Below are positions 1-16,173 of a DNA stretch of 64,000 nucleotides, one piece after another (the first letter of the stretch is position 1; every line of letters begins with the position of its first letter). A program made the translations under genes and the position numbers. Below the pieces are notes generated by a model. The model had not been told where the DNA came from, did no database searches, and saw only the letters and a list, made by a program, of their open reading frames with translations. Source of the DNA: Amia ocellicauda (taxonomy: Eukaryota; Chordata; Actinopteri; Amiiformes; Amiidae); contig NC_089854.1 in assembly GCF_036373705.1 (NCBI RefSeq), positions 21,363,339 to 21,427,338 of the forward strand, written 5' to 3'.

Positions 1-5901
<5,901 letters not shown>

Positions 5902-6700
5902 CCAGGAATCCCCCCTCCCCGACACTCCTGGCACAATCCTCGCACAACTTAAGGAAGGGGGGGGGGAAGGAGCGAACAGCAGTGCAGAGCAGGAGTGATA
6001 TATCCAGGGAACCCTCCCCTGCTCTCGTCTTTCTCCTTGCTATCTTTTTATCTTTCTTTTTCTTTCTTTCTTCTTTGGCTAAGTCAATTCTCCTGCACAC
6101 TCCCTTCCAGATGGTCCCTCACTCTCTGTTTTTCTCTCTCTGTCTGGCTTAGTAGCAGATTGCCTTCTTGTCTGCCTTGTCTCTTAACTTCTCCCCAGCC
6201 CTGTGTTTGTGTGAACCTGCCAGCGTGAGTGCGGAGAGCCCACCCCTCTGAACAGACACACAGCTGCGTAATCTCACCGCTCCCTCGGCCTGAGCTCTCC
6301 AGAGGCAGGGTGGCGCCCCCCCCCCCCACACACACATACACTTCAGAGAGAGGGGGCTTCCCTAGTGCTGTTTGGGAGACACACACAATACAAGCACACA
6401 TCACAAACACACATACTCACAGACATGCACAGACAACATAAACATGCACCACACACACTATGCACGCACACACACACGCACAGATCGCTATGAGCCTTAA
6501 CTGAAACCATTGTGGTGCTGCAAACATATAAAATCTGTATCCTGATGCACACTGTGTGTCACCACAGATAAAGACACCAGTCCAGTGATTAAAGGACCTA
6601 AATCGAGCCTGTGACAGGTGTATTGTCCGAGTTACACTTCTGCTAAGTGTTCATAGGTGAGAACAATGTGCTTTCCCTTAATGACATTACAATATCCCTC
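5902..6700 (-). promoter_or_regulatory. cytoglobin 5' UTR and upstream region
   Basis: This is DNA just upstream of the cytoglobin ATG. It contains a G11 tract on the plus strand (about 5957-5967), a TTTC-rich pyrimidine tract (about 6040-6076), a C11 run (about 6317-6327) and scattered CA repeats (about 6327-6480). The promoter must lie near here, but no clear TATA box or start site can be fixed by eye. Confidence 0.45.
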
Positions 6701-7479
6701 TGTGGAGCCGTAGCTGGGCTGTAGCTCTGTGTGATTCAGTCTGTAATATATAATCTCCTCCAGTTGGAAATGTGCCTGCAGTTGTAGATTTTTATTTTTA
6801 GATTCTTGGAGAACCTGAGTGAGAACCTGACTCACAGTGATTTCCTCCCCCCCACGTCTAGTAACCTCACACAGGGTAATGCAGTCATACGACCAGAGGT
6901 GTGAGGTTTGAATATAGTGCAGTAAAGCACAACACAGTGCAGTGAATTTGTTATGAACCACGGGACACAGGAACAGGGAGACCCAGTTGCGGTTTGTGTT
7001 GGAGGTGGTCAGACAGACGTGGGTCGAATACCGTCAGGACAGGGAAATCACAGGTAAGGCAAATATGTGGTCGAGGTCACAGGCAATGGTCGGGCAATCA
7101 GGCAAACAAGCAATCAGGGGAAGTCCAAAGTCGTGGTCGGGAGGTAAAGGAGGTGGTCGAGGAATCAATGATATTTCAAGGCACAGGGAGACTGCTTGGA
7201 ATTGTAGCTAACAATAACAAAACTTCACGAAGACTGAGACTTAGTGAGGGGTTTATATGTGAAGCAGAAAACCATTTTGGGAGGTGCAGGGCGAATGGGA
7301 GCAGAGGGTGATTGAACAAGTGCACATGGGTTTCAGGAATGTTGATTGAATGATTGAATGAAGGGAGCTGGGAGAGGTGACTGGTAAAGAAGGGCGATTG
7401 CGACATCTTGTGGGGAACTGGGGATGTGTTGTGAACTGTGACATTACCCCCTCTCTACAATCGGCTGCAGCCGAACCAG

Positions 7480-7672
7480 ACCGGACATGGCAGGGACGGC
7501 CACGGGGCCGAGGAGCAGGTGCAGTGAGATGGGCAGAAAGGAAGTCTGTGATGAGAGATAGGTCAAGCACATCGGAGGCAGGAACCCAGGAGTACTCCTC
7601 TGGACCGTAACCCTCCCAGTCCACCAGGTATTGCAGGCGGCTCTGGAGGTGACTAAACTGGGTCACCAGCAT
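7480..7672 (-). pseudogene. gypsy C-terminal chromodomain remnant
   Basis: The frame contains [20 protein letters not shown] followed by a Pro/Arg-rich tail (APRPRGRP). This is the C-terminal half of the chromodomain found at the end of the chromovirus pol. It marks the element as a chromovirus. Confidence 0.85.
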
Positions 7673-8205
7673 TTTCCCCGGACCCAGGCTACAGTGTGGG
7701 TGACATCAGGATGACCAGAGGCAGGAGACGAATGGATCCAGTGGAGAAGGTGGGAGTGTACAGAAGTCAGAACATAAGTCTGGTTTGCCGGCCAAAAGGA
7801 AGGAGACGGATCAAGGCTAGTCCTTGCTGAATATTCCACAATATTCCATATTCCTCCAAGATATTCCACTGAATGGGATCCAAAATGTAAGAGGGAGACA
7901 GGATGGATTCCACGGACTGAGGAGCAGGAGAGGAGTCGAACTGGCGAGAAAGGGAGTCCGCTTTGACGTTCTTCGATGTACTCCAAGTTGCGGTGGTCAG
8001 TCAGAACCAGGAAGGGATGCTTGGAGCCCTCCAGCCAGTGTCTCCACTCCTCGAAATCCAGCTTGACAGCAAGGAGCTCACGGTTGCCAATGTCATAATT
8101 GCTCCGTCGGTGACAGCTTACGGGAGAAGAAAGCACAGGGATGAAGCTTGGGTGACTGTCCGTTTCGCTGCAAAAGGACAGCCCCCACTCCAGATTCAGA
8201 GGCAT
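7663..8205 (-). pseudogene. gypsy RNase H plus truncated integrase N-terminus
   Basis: The frame contains [20 protein letters not shown] and [13 protein letters not shown], hallmarks of gypsy RNase H. Near its end, [18 protein letters not shown] matches the integrase zinc-binding start. The frame then runs straight into chromodomain sequence, so the integrase catalytic core is deleted near position 7670-7690. Confidence 0.8.
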
Positions 8206-8308
8206 CTACCTCCACGATGAATGGGAGAGAGGGTTCCGGGTGTCTCAGGAGGGGGGCAGTAGCAAACAACGTCTTGAGGCGGGCAAATGCGGCAGTGGTG
8301 GAGTCTGC

Positions 8309-9207
8309 CTAGGTGAAAGTGCGTTTGGATCCCTTTAACAGAGAAGTTAATGAAGAGGCAGCAGTGCTGAAATTACGGATAAACCGCTGATAAAAGTTTG
8401 CAAAGCCCAGGAAGCGCTGCAGTTCCTTCACAGTGCGGGGCTGAGTCCAATCGATGATAGCGCTCACCTTCTCCAGGTCCATGTGCATGCTGCTGGCATC
8501 GATGACATAACCCAGGAAACCCACGTGCTGATGGTGGAACTTGCACTTCTCTTGATGTAGAGCCCGTTGCACAGCAGACACTGGAGCACCTGACGCACCT
8601 GGGAAACGTGCTCAGAGAGGGAGGAAGAGTAAATCAAGATGTCATCAATGTAGACAATAACAAAATGATGGAGAAAGGATCTCAGAGTCTCATTCACAAA
8701 TGCCTGGAAGACAGAATGGGCATTGGCAAGGCCGAATGCAATGAACATGTATTCGTAATGGCCTATGTTAGTGATGAATGCTGTCTTCCATTCATCCCCC
8801 TCTCATATGCGGATGAGGTTGTAGGCGCTGTGCAGGTCCAGTTTGGTAAAAAAATGGGCTGCTCTTATTTGCTCCAGGGTGGCTGGTACTAAGGGCAGTG
8901 GGTACCGGTATTTTACAGTCACTGCGTTGAGCCCCCTGTAGTCGATGCAGAGCAGATGCAGAGACCACCGTCCTTCTTAGAAATGAAAAAGAAGCTGACC
9001 GAGGCTGGTGAAGTGGACGGACGGGTGATTCCCAGGTTCAGAGCCTCCTTGATGTACTCCTCCATGGCCTGTGACTCTGGGAGAGAGATGGTAAATGCAC
9101 CCTCTACGAGGAGAGGTGCCCGAGAAGAGGTCAATGGCATAGTCCCAGCCTGGGTTTTGCTGAATGTCATGGGTGGCAGTGACCACTGGATCCCAATCTA
9201 GTCCCAC
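8309..9207 (-). pseudogene. gypsy reverse transcriptase, broken
   Basis: Conserved RT blocks are spread over at least three frames. They are [20 protein letters not shown] and ISKKDGG (around 8919-9207), the catalytic YIDD box (frame 8464-8748, [12 protein letters not shown]), and the thumb/connection block [15 protein letters not shown] (frame 8309-8581). Two Asp of the YIDD box remain but frameshifts separate the blocks, so no enzyme can be made. Confidence 0.85.
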
Positions 9208-9480
9208 TATGCCACCCTAGTTAGTTAGAGATGGGGACTTCCTACCACCCAAGTAGTCCCCACGTGCAGGTTCGGCAAATTTGCCTTTAATTAGTGTGGG
9301 CAAATAAAATATTTAAATCAATACAAAAGCTAAAAGTAGAAAAATAAACTATACTAAAACCCTAACTAAAGCCCAAAACCATACCCCCTAATCCCTGAGT
9401 TCACTAGCAGCGATATACAAAGGAGAATACATAGTCCCAATGCACAATCCTATATACGGTGATTGTCACCAGTCCCAATC
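9195..9480. other. non-gypsy stretch interrupting the retrotransposon between protease and reverse transcriptase
   Basis: AT-rich sequence with A-rich runs, such as TAAAAGTAGAAAAATAAAC, lies where the protease-RT linker should be. It has no recognisable gypsy similarity and may be a small secondary insertion. No ends or duplications could be fixed by eye. Confidence 0.4.
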
Positions 9481-9724
9481 CGGCCCAGAACACGGCCCAT
9501 GGCCAGGTCTGCGTATTCAGGAGGAATCTGTGTTGGAGCAGAGAGAAGGGGGCTCTCCACATGTCTGACAGGCACCTGGAAAAACAGTTCTGCCCCCAGG
9601 ATAGTATGTCCCCATCAGTCCAAGAAATGACTGGGTTGTGGTGCGTGAGCCACGGCAGGCTGAGAATGATGTCCGCTCCAGGAGACTCAATTACTAGGAA
9701 TGGCAGACTTTCTGACTGATACAC
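9404..9724 (-). pseudogene. gypsy aspartic protease C-terminal remnant
   Basis: The frame contains LPFLVIESPGADIILSLPWL followed by HHNPVISW, matching the conserved second half of fish gypsy proteases (the LGLPWL..HNP..W pattern). The catalytic DSG/DTG region is not in this frame. After about 9490 (reading leftwards) the sequence stops looking like gypsy. Confidence 0.65.
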
Positions 9725-9978
9725 AGTATCGCACTCACAGGGTCTTCAGGGGAAGTGAAGGTGGAGCCAGGCGACTCGGACACACATCCCGGGAAAGGCC
9801 CAGACTGTCCACAATACAGGCAGAGCCGCTGCTGTAAACTCCTCTGTCTTTCATCGGGGGACAGACGTGTTCTGCCCAGCGGCATGGACTCCATCTCACA
9901 AACGGGGTTGGGTGCGAGGCTGAGGCTGGCAGGTGGATGAGACACAGCAGGAGTGGACCGGGTTCCCCTCGTCTTCAT
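9694..9978 (-). pseudogene. gypsy gag C-terminal zinc-knuckle remnant
   Basis: The frame contains RLCLYCGQSGPFPGC, which corresponds to a gag CCHC knuckle whose His is replaced by Pro and whose last spacing is shortened. It is followed in reading order by protease-like sequence. Degenerate and non-functional. Confidence 0.6.
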
Positions 9979-10119
9979 TAAGTTGTTCAGCCTGACCGCT
10001 GGATGAGTTGCTCAATGTGAGAGTTCGTCTCGGCACTCGAGCTCGGCTTACAACAAACTGCAATAATATGGATGCATTTTAGCTCTCCCTTTTATCTTTT
10101 CTCCCCCTTTCAACACTTT

Positions 10120-10580
10120 ATGGTCAATAATGACTCGTGTTGTATGACATGTTGTATGTGATCAGGCCTAAGAGTTTTTGATCAAGTATGACACGTTTTG
10201 GTCATGAATATCACGTTTTCTATGACATCATATGTGATCTGGCCTAACACTTTTGGTCATGTATGACAGATTTTGTATAACATCATATGTGGTCTGGTCT
10301 TTTATTATTATTATTATTTATTCATTAGCAGACGCCCTTGTCCAGGGCGACTTATAAAATTTAAGAGCACGTCTTACTCGTTTTTGTCATGTATGACATA
10401 TTCTGTATGACATCATATGTGGTCTGGCCTAACACTTTTTAGTCATGTATAACACATTTTGGTCATGAATGACACGTATTGTATTACATCATATGTAATC
10501 TGGCCTAACACTTTTTGGTCATGTATGAGATCATATGTCATGTTTTGCTAATGAATACGTGTTCCCGTATGACACTTTTT
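10120..10580. repeat. degenerate minisatellite, unit about 55-65 bp
   Basis: Diverged tandem units are built from GGTCATGTATGACA, TTTTGTATGACATCATATGTG and TCTGGCCTAACACTTTTT, occurring about six to seven times. The array is interrupted at about 10296-10376 by a SINE tail. Confidence 0.8.
10296..10376 (-). mobile_element. SINE 3' tail inserted in the minisatellite
   Basis: A TTATTATTATTATTTATT run is followed by TAGCAGACGCCCTTGTCCAG and GGCGACTTATAA, the reverse complement of a widespread fish SINE tail. The same tail occurs in forward orientation at about 62490-62525. Confidence 0.7.
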
Positions 10581-12204
10581 GGCTGTCCTGTACCATATGT
10601 TTTAACACTTACATCTCTGACACCTTGACAACCAACAGTATGGCTTAATATCCTAGATTGGAAATGAAAGTTTCTTGGCATGAAATGTGTTACAACATGT
10701 GAAAGTATCTGAAAAAAATATTTCAAATAATGGTGATGTTGATTATGATTATGATTATCATCATCAGCGAATATAACTGCTTGCAAATTTCAGAGAGGGA
10801 GTCTTGAAGCCGATAAAGCACAGCTGGCACAATCCAAGCCAGCCCGTGGTGACACTTTTATGAAGTAGAGTATTTGAAAGGCTTGATATTCAGATGAAAG
10901 TGGCACTTTAATAAAGAGAGATGACAGGCAGCGCAGCATTCTGCAGCACGTCTGCTTTTTAATCTGCCCCCCGTAATTACTGGCTTAGCAGAAAATGTCT
11001 CTTTGACTTCAGATCTTAAGTCTTAGGAAACTTCCAGGGAGGAAAATTGAGGGAGGAAATGAGATCTGTCGCGGGACAGCAAATCAATACGGAGGGCTGA
11101 ATGGTTCTGGGCAAAGGAGGGTCCTTGGATTGTGGATTGAATAAAATGAGACTGTTGGGAGTTTAATGAAGATAATGACTGTCACCCTGCTGATTTCAAT
11201 ACCAACAGATGCACTGCTGAGTGACAGAACCTCAGTCTCCTCTCTCTGTGAACCATCTTGACTGACTGAATAATTGCTTAGATCTTCTCATATAAAAATA
11301 CACGATAACATGCCATTGTCTAATGTGCCATGGTTTCCTGTTCAACACTGTGCAGTACTGGAAACTACAGTAGCACAACTTCCAATACTGCACCCAAAGA
11401 CATGGGACAGAAAAGACATGGTGGGGGGTGACTACCTGGACGTAGTAATTTTGCCCAGGGTGAGGGTGAGGTCACGGTTATTTTTACACTGCTCTTTGTG
11501 TGCATGTGAGTCTGTGTACATCTGAATATGTATGTATGCATGTATGTTTCGACAGACAGATTTGTACTGGCACATATCTCCCATCATGGGGAGGAAACTG
11601 CACCTCATACAGGAAGCACTGCTTCAGAAGATTTGATGCAGCCTGCAAACATTGCTAATCTATTCATATTATCATTGTTATTATTGCTCTTGTGAGGAGC
11701 GGCGGCAGGTGGGGTGTTCAGAGCAGCGAGCGGGGGATGTGCGTGGGCACACAGGGATATTTTAAAGGGTGCTTCATTAACTTGTTTAACCAACAGTCTG
11801 GGAAATAAATAAATAAATAAATAAACATGACTCAGTGTGACAGACAGTAAATTATGAAATGCTGCCGGTGAACACAGCAGCGCTCCAGACTCCATCAATC
11901 CCCACATCTCTCTCTGCGTGGAAGCACACGGGATCTTTTCTGTTTCTTTTTCTTTGAAGCAAATATGGGAGCATAACAATCTTTGGCTGCGGTTATATGT
12001 ATCGATGGTGGTGACACTTTGGGATCACGTAGGATAGCAACATTATGACAGACTCTCTGAAGCTCTGGGGTGCACTGTGCAGTACCAGGAACCCCCCCCA
12101 CCCACACACAGTAGCCCAAAACTGCACAGGTGCTTCAGGAATTGCAACCTTTTGAACTGAGATTCGGGAGCCGGACAACCCCAATCTCGTGCCTGACTTC
12201 TGCC
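10581..12204. other. intergenic, no gene recognised
   Basis: Unique-looking DNA. Only small simple repeats are seen (for example AAAT at about 11805-11825). Confidence 0.6.
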
Positions 12205-13234
12205 TTACCAAGCATCAGTGAGTCGGTGTCTCCCCACCCGAGTGTTCATGCACATGCATGCATGGCCCCTTATGACATCTGCCCCTACAAGGGTTGCCTG
12301 GGGAAGGCTCGCATCTTTAGGGATTGCCCCTCCGCCTGCAGGGTCTGGCTCCTGTTTTCTCCGTTCCTCCACAGGTTTGCCGTTCCTGTGCGGGCGACCG
12401 CCCAGCAGATCCTGTATGGACCAGCCAGGGGACTGACATCTTCAACCCTGAGGTGCTGGTGGCGTGTCGTCTGCGCAGTGAAACAGGCCCTGTGGGAGGG
12501 ACGGAACATCTGCTTATTCAACAAGCAGGAGCTGGACCCAATTGTCATCGTGCGGAGGAGCATGGTACTAGTTAGGGATTATGTCAATCTGGAGGTCCAT
12601 CAGAGGGGCAAGGAGGAAGCCTTTAAGAACTGGCAGATACAAGATCTGGGGGAGCTCAGGATCCCGTGATGGGACCCACCTCCGGGGACAGTCATCTCCC
12701 CCTGCTGGAGCCAGAGTCCAAGATCTTTTAACCTTTTATGAAAAGATTGGTTTTAAAAAAATGACTTTTAAAAAATGAATTTTAACTGTTTTTAAAGATT
12801 TAGTTGATTTTAAATGCACTTGTTTTGTTTGGGTATTTGGTTAGTTTTGTTCTGTTTTTTTCTATTGTCAAATACATTGGCCGTTAGGATTTTAATTTTA
12901 AATGCATCGGACTGTTTTGGTTTGTTTTTTATTTTATCATTTTATTTGTTTTTTGGTTTGTCCGGTGCATTTTCAGTTATTTTCAATGTATTTGACCCTT
13001 TTGTTGGTTTGCAGTTTTGCTTTAATCACGAGTTTGTTTTATTGTTTTATGCACTTGTTTATTTGAAGTTCATGTATTTTGTTTATGTTAATCACTTAAG
13101 ATTTTAAAATTTGTAAGTGATTTTAAGAATTGATTTAAAAAAAAAATCATAAGTATTAAAATTTGTTTTGAATGTTTTTATTACTGATTGTAAAATACTT
13201 AAACTAATAAAACAGTATTTTACCAAGCATCAGT
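12205..13234 (+). mobile_element. 5'-truncated non-LTR retrotransposon (LINE) with 15-bp target-site duplication
   Basis: The 15-mer TTACCAAGCATCAGT occurs exactly at 12205-12219 and again at 13220-13234, bracketing a 1.0 kb insert (12220-13219). The first part of the insert encodes the C-terminal region of a LINE-type ORF2. The rest is AT-rich 3' UTR with AATAAA near the end (about 13207-13212). No long poly-A tail is present. Confidence 0.8.
12220..12669 (+). pseudogene. LINE ORF2 C-terminal fragment (zinc-knuckle after RT)
   Basis: The frame ending at 12669 has a Cys-rich patch (CPYKGCLGKARIFRDCPSAC) followed by VWLLFSPFLHRF, then QALWEGRNICLFNK and VRDYVNLEVHQRGKEEAF. This matches the zf-RVT and tail region that follows reverse transcriptase in fish non-LTR elements. 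The RT and endonuclease are absent. The clade (possibly L1/Tx1-like) is not settled by eye. Confidence 0.65.
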
Positions 13235-14770
13235 AACCGGACACACACGCACGTTCCCAGCATACATCTGCCCCCCCCACACACACACCACTTTTGCAGC
13301 AGCTCCTCGGCTCATTCCCGCTAGTGGGGGGGTTCTGCTGACCTCATCCTCATGACCAGGTCCTTGTTCTCTGAGTCAAGGCCAAAATAAACTGTTTACC
13401 TTCAACTACATACTTCTATTGGGGTTGTCTGAACTCCTGAATACATGTAAACTTGTAGGATTACTGCAGTACAATTTTTAGACCATCTTCAAAAGTGTTT
13501 AGGGATGATACTCCTTTTGTTATTTACCTCTTCACAACCTCAGCTTTGTGGCAAATGAATTAATTAACTGAATAATTGATTAGTTATGATGATAATCATT
13601 GTTTTATTTTGCATTTAACGTCCACAAATACTGATTCACGAACACTGATGGGAGGCGCATACTGGGTCAGGTCATGTAGCAAATAAACATTCAGCTTAAT
13701 TTGAAATACATAGGCCGTGATTTGAACTGCTGGCTCTGTTTTTGGACGATATGCTCTTGCGGGATTGATTTTTTAAAACATGGTGTTTTGGTGGCCCCTT
13801 GTGGGAACTTTGAGTAGCAACAGATTTCCGAGCTTCCAGTTTTGCCAGATTTCCTGAGAAGTTGAGTTACACGTCAGAGTGGAACCTGTACTGGTGAGGG
13901 GACGTGTACTGTGACCTCAGCAGTTCGTGCGTATCAGCTGACCGGGGGACACAAGAAGGGATGGAACGTGTAGCTCCAATGCAAAACAGTGGTAAGAACC
14001 CATTAAAACACCGTAACGACTCAGACACGTGTATTATTATTATTATTATTATTATAATCATAATTCACATAGGTGTTTATTCCCTTAGGATTGCTTGATG
14101 TGTTGTATACGCATTTAAAATGCATATGCGTTGCTTTGCACTTCGGGAGATGAATATGCATGTCTCATCTCCGTTGTGTTTTCTCTGTGCACAGCGCAGG
14201 CGTGCAGACGTGCGCTTGTGTTGGACCGCTACGTGCGGCAGTCACACAGTGTACCGTCAGAGATGCAGGTTCAGCTCTGGTGGCCTGGATCCGGTTTAAA
14301 TTCAATTAAAGCACGGCCTGGTCTTTGGTGTGTGGCGGGTTAGCGGGATAGCTTATTTAATAACGCGGTGTTTAATTGAGACTGTGCGTCAGATCAAATA
14401 AATCAATAAATCAAACGAACCTATTTACATAGCATCTGATGCAGCGTTTAACAACGTTTGATACACAGTTCCCACACGGCGGATACCTGCAGTGTGAGTT
14501 GCAGCACCCATCCAGTGTGTATGCAAATACAGACACTTGTTTTAGGATCATTTGGAAAAGATCACCTACACCAAAAAGTACTAGCACTAAAAAAAGAATT
14601 CCCCCTCAATGTTAAACTTTTAAAGAAGAACAATGTCTGCTGTCATTTTAGGATAACACAAATGCGGGTTATTTATATTGTTATTGAAAATAAATAGGAT
14701 GTAGAAGTACGCATAGCCCATATTGATGATGACATAGTGTTAGATACGATGCACCCGACTATCCCGCAGG
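13235..14770. other. intergenic, no gene recognised
   Basis: A short ATT microsatellite lies at about 14032-14056; otherwise the DNA looks unique. Nothing gene-like is supported. Confidence 0.6.
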
Positions 14771-15479
14771 AGAAGGTGAGGTGACGTCATTGTTAGACGC
14801 ACCTCTCTTCCTAAACGCCTAGCGGTGAGTACGTACGTATGGCTTAGCTTTTTACTTCAGGGGATAACTTGAGTTACAGAAATTAATTTAAAGTAAATTA
14901 ATATACTTTGTATGCATGTTACAGTACGTTGTGCATGAAATGCAAAACTATTATTGGATATGTATTTTTATGGTTGAATGCCATAATAATATCAGTCATA
15001 ATAATTATAGCACTAGTAGAAGGTTAGAAGCTGTAGTATAATACCAGGTTAGCAGGAAGTCTGATGAGGCACAACCCACCCCAGAGGCACCTCACCACGG
15101 AGGGCCAACGGGGCATCCACACCCAAGGTCTGACGAGCCATTGCAATTGATGGTCCAACCCCCCCACCCCCGATGGCCTCCTCCAGAGGGAAGAGCACAG
15201 CCAGCAGCACCGATTAAGAACTTTCTGATCTCCTTGCTGCTGTAACAACTATACTGCCTGGAGGGGAGGCAACCATTAGGTCTAGGCCCTAAGCCGTGGA
15301 CCCCCAGAGATTCATTTTCTCCTACATGCCATCCATAGGAGTTTTTTTGTTTGTCTCTCCTCCGTGCCTAAATGGTTTATTTACTTAAATGTTCAGTCAC
15401 TTTATTCTAGATCATGAAAAATGTTTACAGGTCTATATTTTATTTTATAGTATTTATGTATTTTACTTTGCTGTACGTT

Positions 15480-15585
15480 TGTTGTATGTTTACCACTCTG
15501 TAAAGCGCTCTGTGGCTACCCTGCGAAGGGCGCTATACAAATAAAAACTGACTGATAAAATTGATTGATTGAATACATAATAGTA
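15480..15585 (+). mobile_element. SINE/retroposon 3' tail
   Basis: CTGTAAAGCGCTCTGTGGC followed by GGGCGCTATACAAATAAA is the tail common to many fish short retroposons. It ends in a CTGACTGA/GATTGATTGAAT microsatellite-like tail. Confidence 0.6.
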
Positions 15586-15654
15586 TGTTTATTAGCATAT
15601 TATTATTATTTGCCCCCCACTTTCCCATGCTCTATTTTCCCCCTTTCTTCCCCC

Positions 15655-15785
15655 CACCCTCTCTGTCTTTCTCTCTCAATTTCAAATTCACAATCAGCTT
15701 TAATGACATGACCAGTTCATACAATGCCAAAACATTGATCCCGTGCATAATACGAGATTAAGTACATCAAAATACAAAGAGATTT
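15655..15785 (+). repeat. CT-rich tract plus TTCAAATTC...CTTTAATGACATGAC repeat
   Basis: CTCTGTCTTTCTCTCTC followed by TTCAAATTCACAATCAGCTT and TAATGACATGAC resembles a fish interspersed repeat. A second copy with the same order and orientation occurs at about 47900-47965 (CTCTCTGTCTCTGTC, CAAATTCAAAGG, TATTGGCATGAC). Confidence 0.55.
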
Positions 15786-15908
15786 TACATAAATACACAG
15801 AATTTTACTAAACCAAAGCACAGGATTTTGTCTTTATAGTTTGGGGACATGGTTAGGTTGAGTTCCTCATCTTGTTGCAAGCTGTGATATCTCTCTCTCT
15901 CTTTCCAG

Positions 15909-16173
15909 GTTTTTCCCTGGCCGGCCTCTCCACGACCCCCCGGAAGCGCCAGGTGCGTTTCTCTGCCCGTCACGACATCATGCTCCTGCGTGAGGTCATT
16001 GCCCAGAACCCCTTCTCCTCCAAGGAGCCCGGCCGCATCTGGTCTAGGGTGGGCGAGCTCGTCAGTACCGCCCTGCAGGATGAGAGCTTCGAGGTGGACG
16101 CCAGGCGCTGCAGGGAGAGGACCGCACTGCTCCTGGACTACTATAAGAAACAGGACTTTGCCAGCCTGCGGAG
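15909..16173 (+). CDS. Myb/SANT-like gene, first visible exon
   Basis: The acceptor TTTCCAG (ends 15908) follows a CT tract. The exon opens with GT completing a codon, then FSLAGLSTTPRKRQVRF. The donor AG/GTCAGA is at 16174. It encodes the Myb/SANT-like domain up to the split codon of FASLR-R. Confidence 0.75.

Larger units (their letters stand above)
6960..10060 (-). mobile_element. degenerate Ty3/gypsy chromodomain retrotransposon (chromovirus type)
   Basis: Read on the minus strand, the pieces occur in canonical gag-pol order: a gag zinc-knuckle trace (9694-9978), the end of an aspartic protease (9404-9724), reverse transcriptase (8309-9207), RNase H (within 7663-8205), a short integrase N-terminal trace, and a chromodomain (about 7480-7672). 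A non-coding 3' tail resembling fish gypsy elements follows (6960-7470). The frames are broken repeatedly, the integrase core is missing, and an unrelated-looking stretch sits at about 9195-9480. I could not identify a matching pair of LTRs, so both boundaries are approximate. The copy is inactive. Confidence 0.85.
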
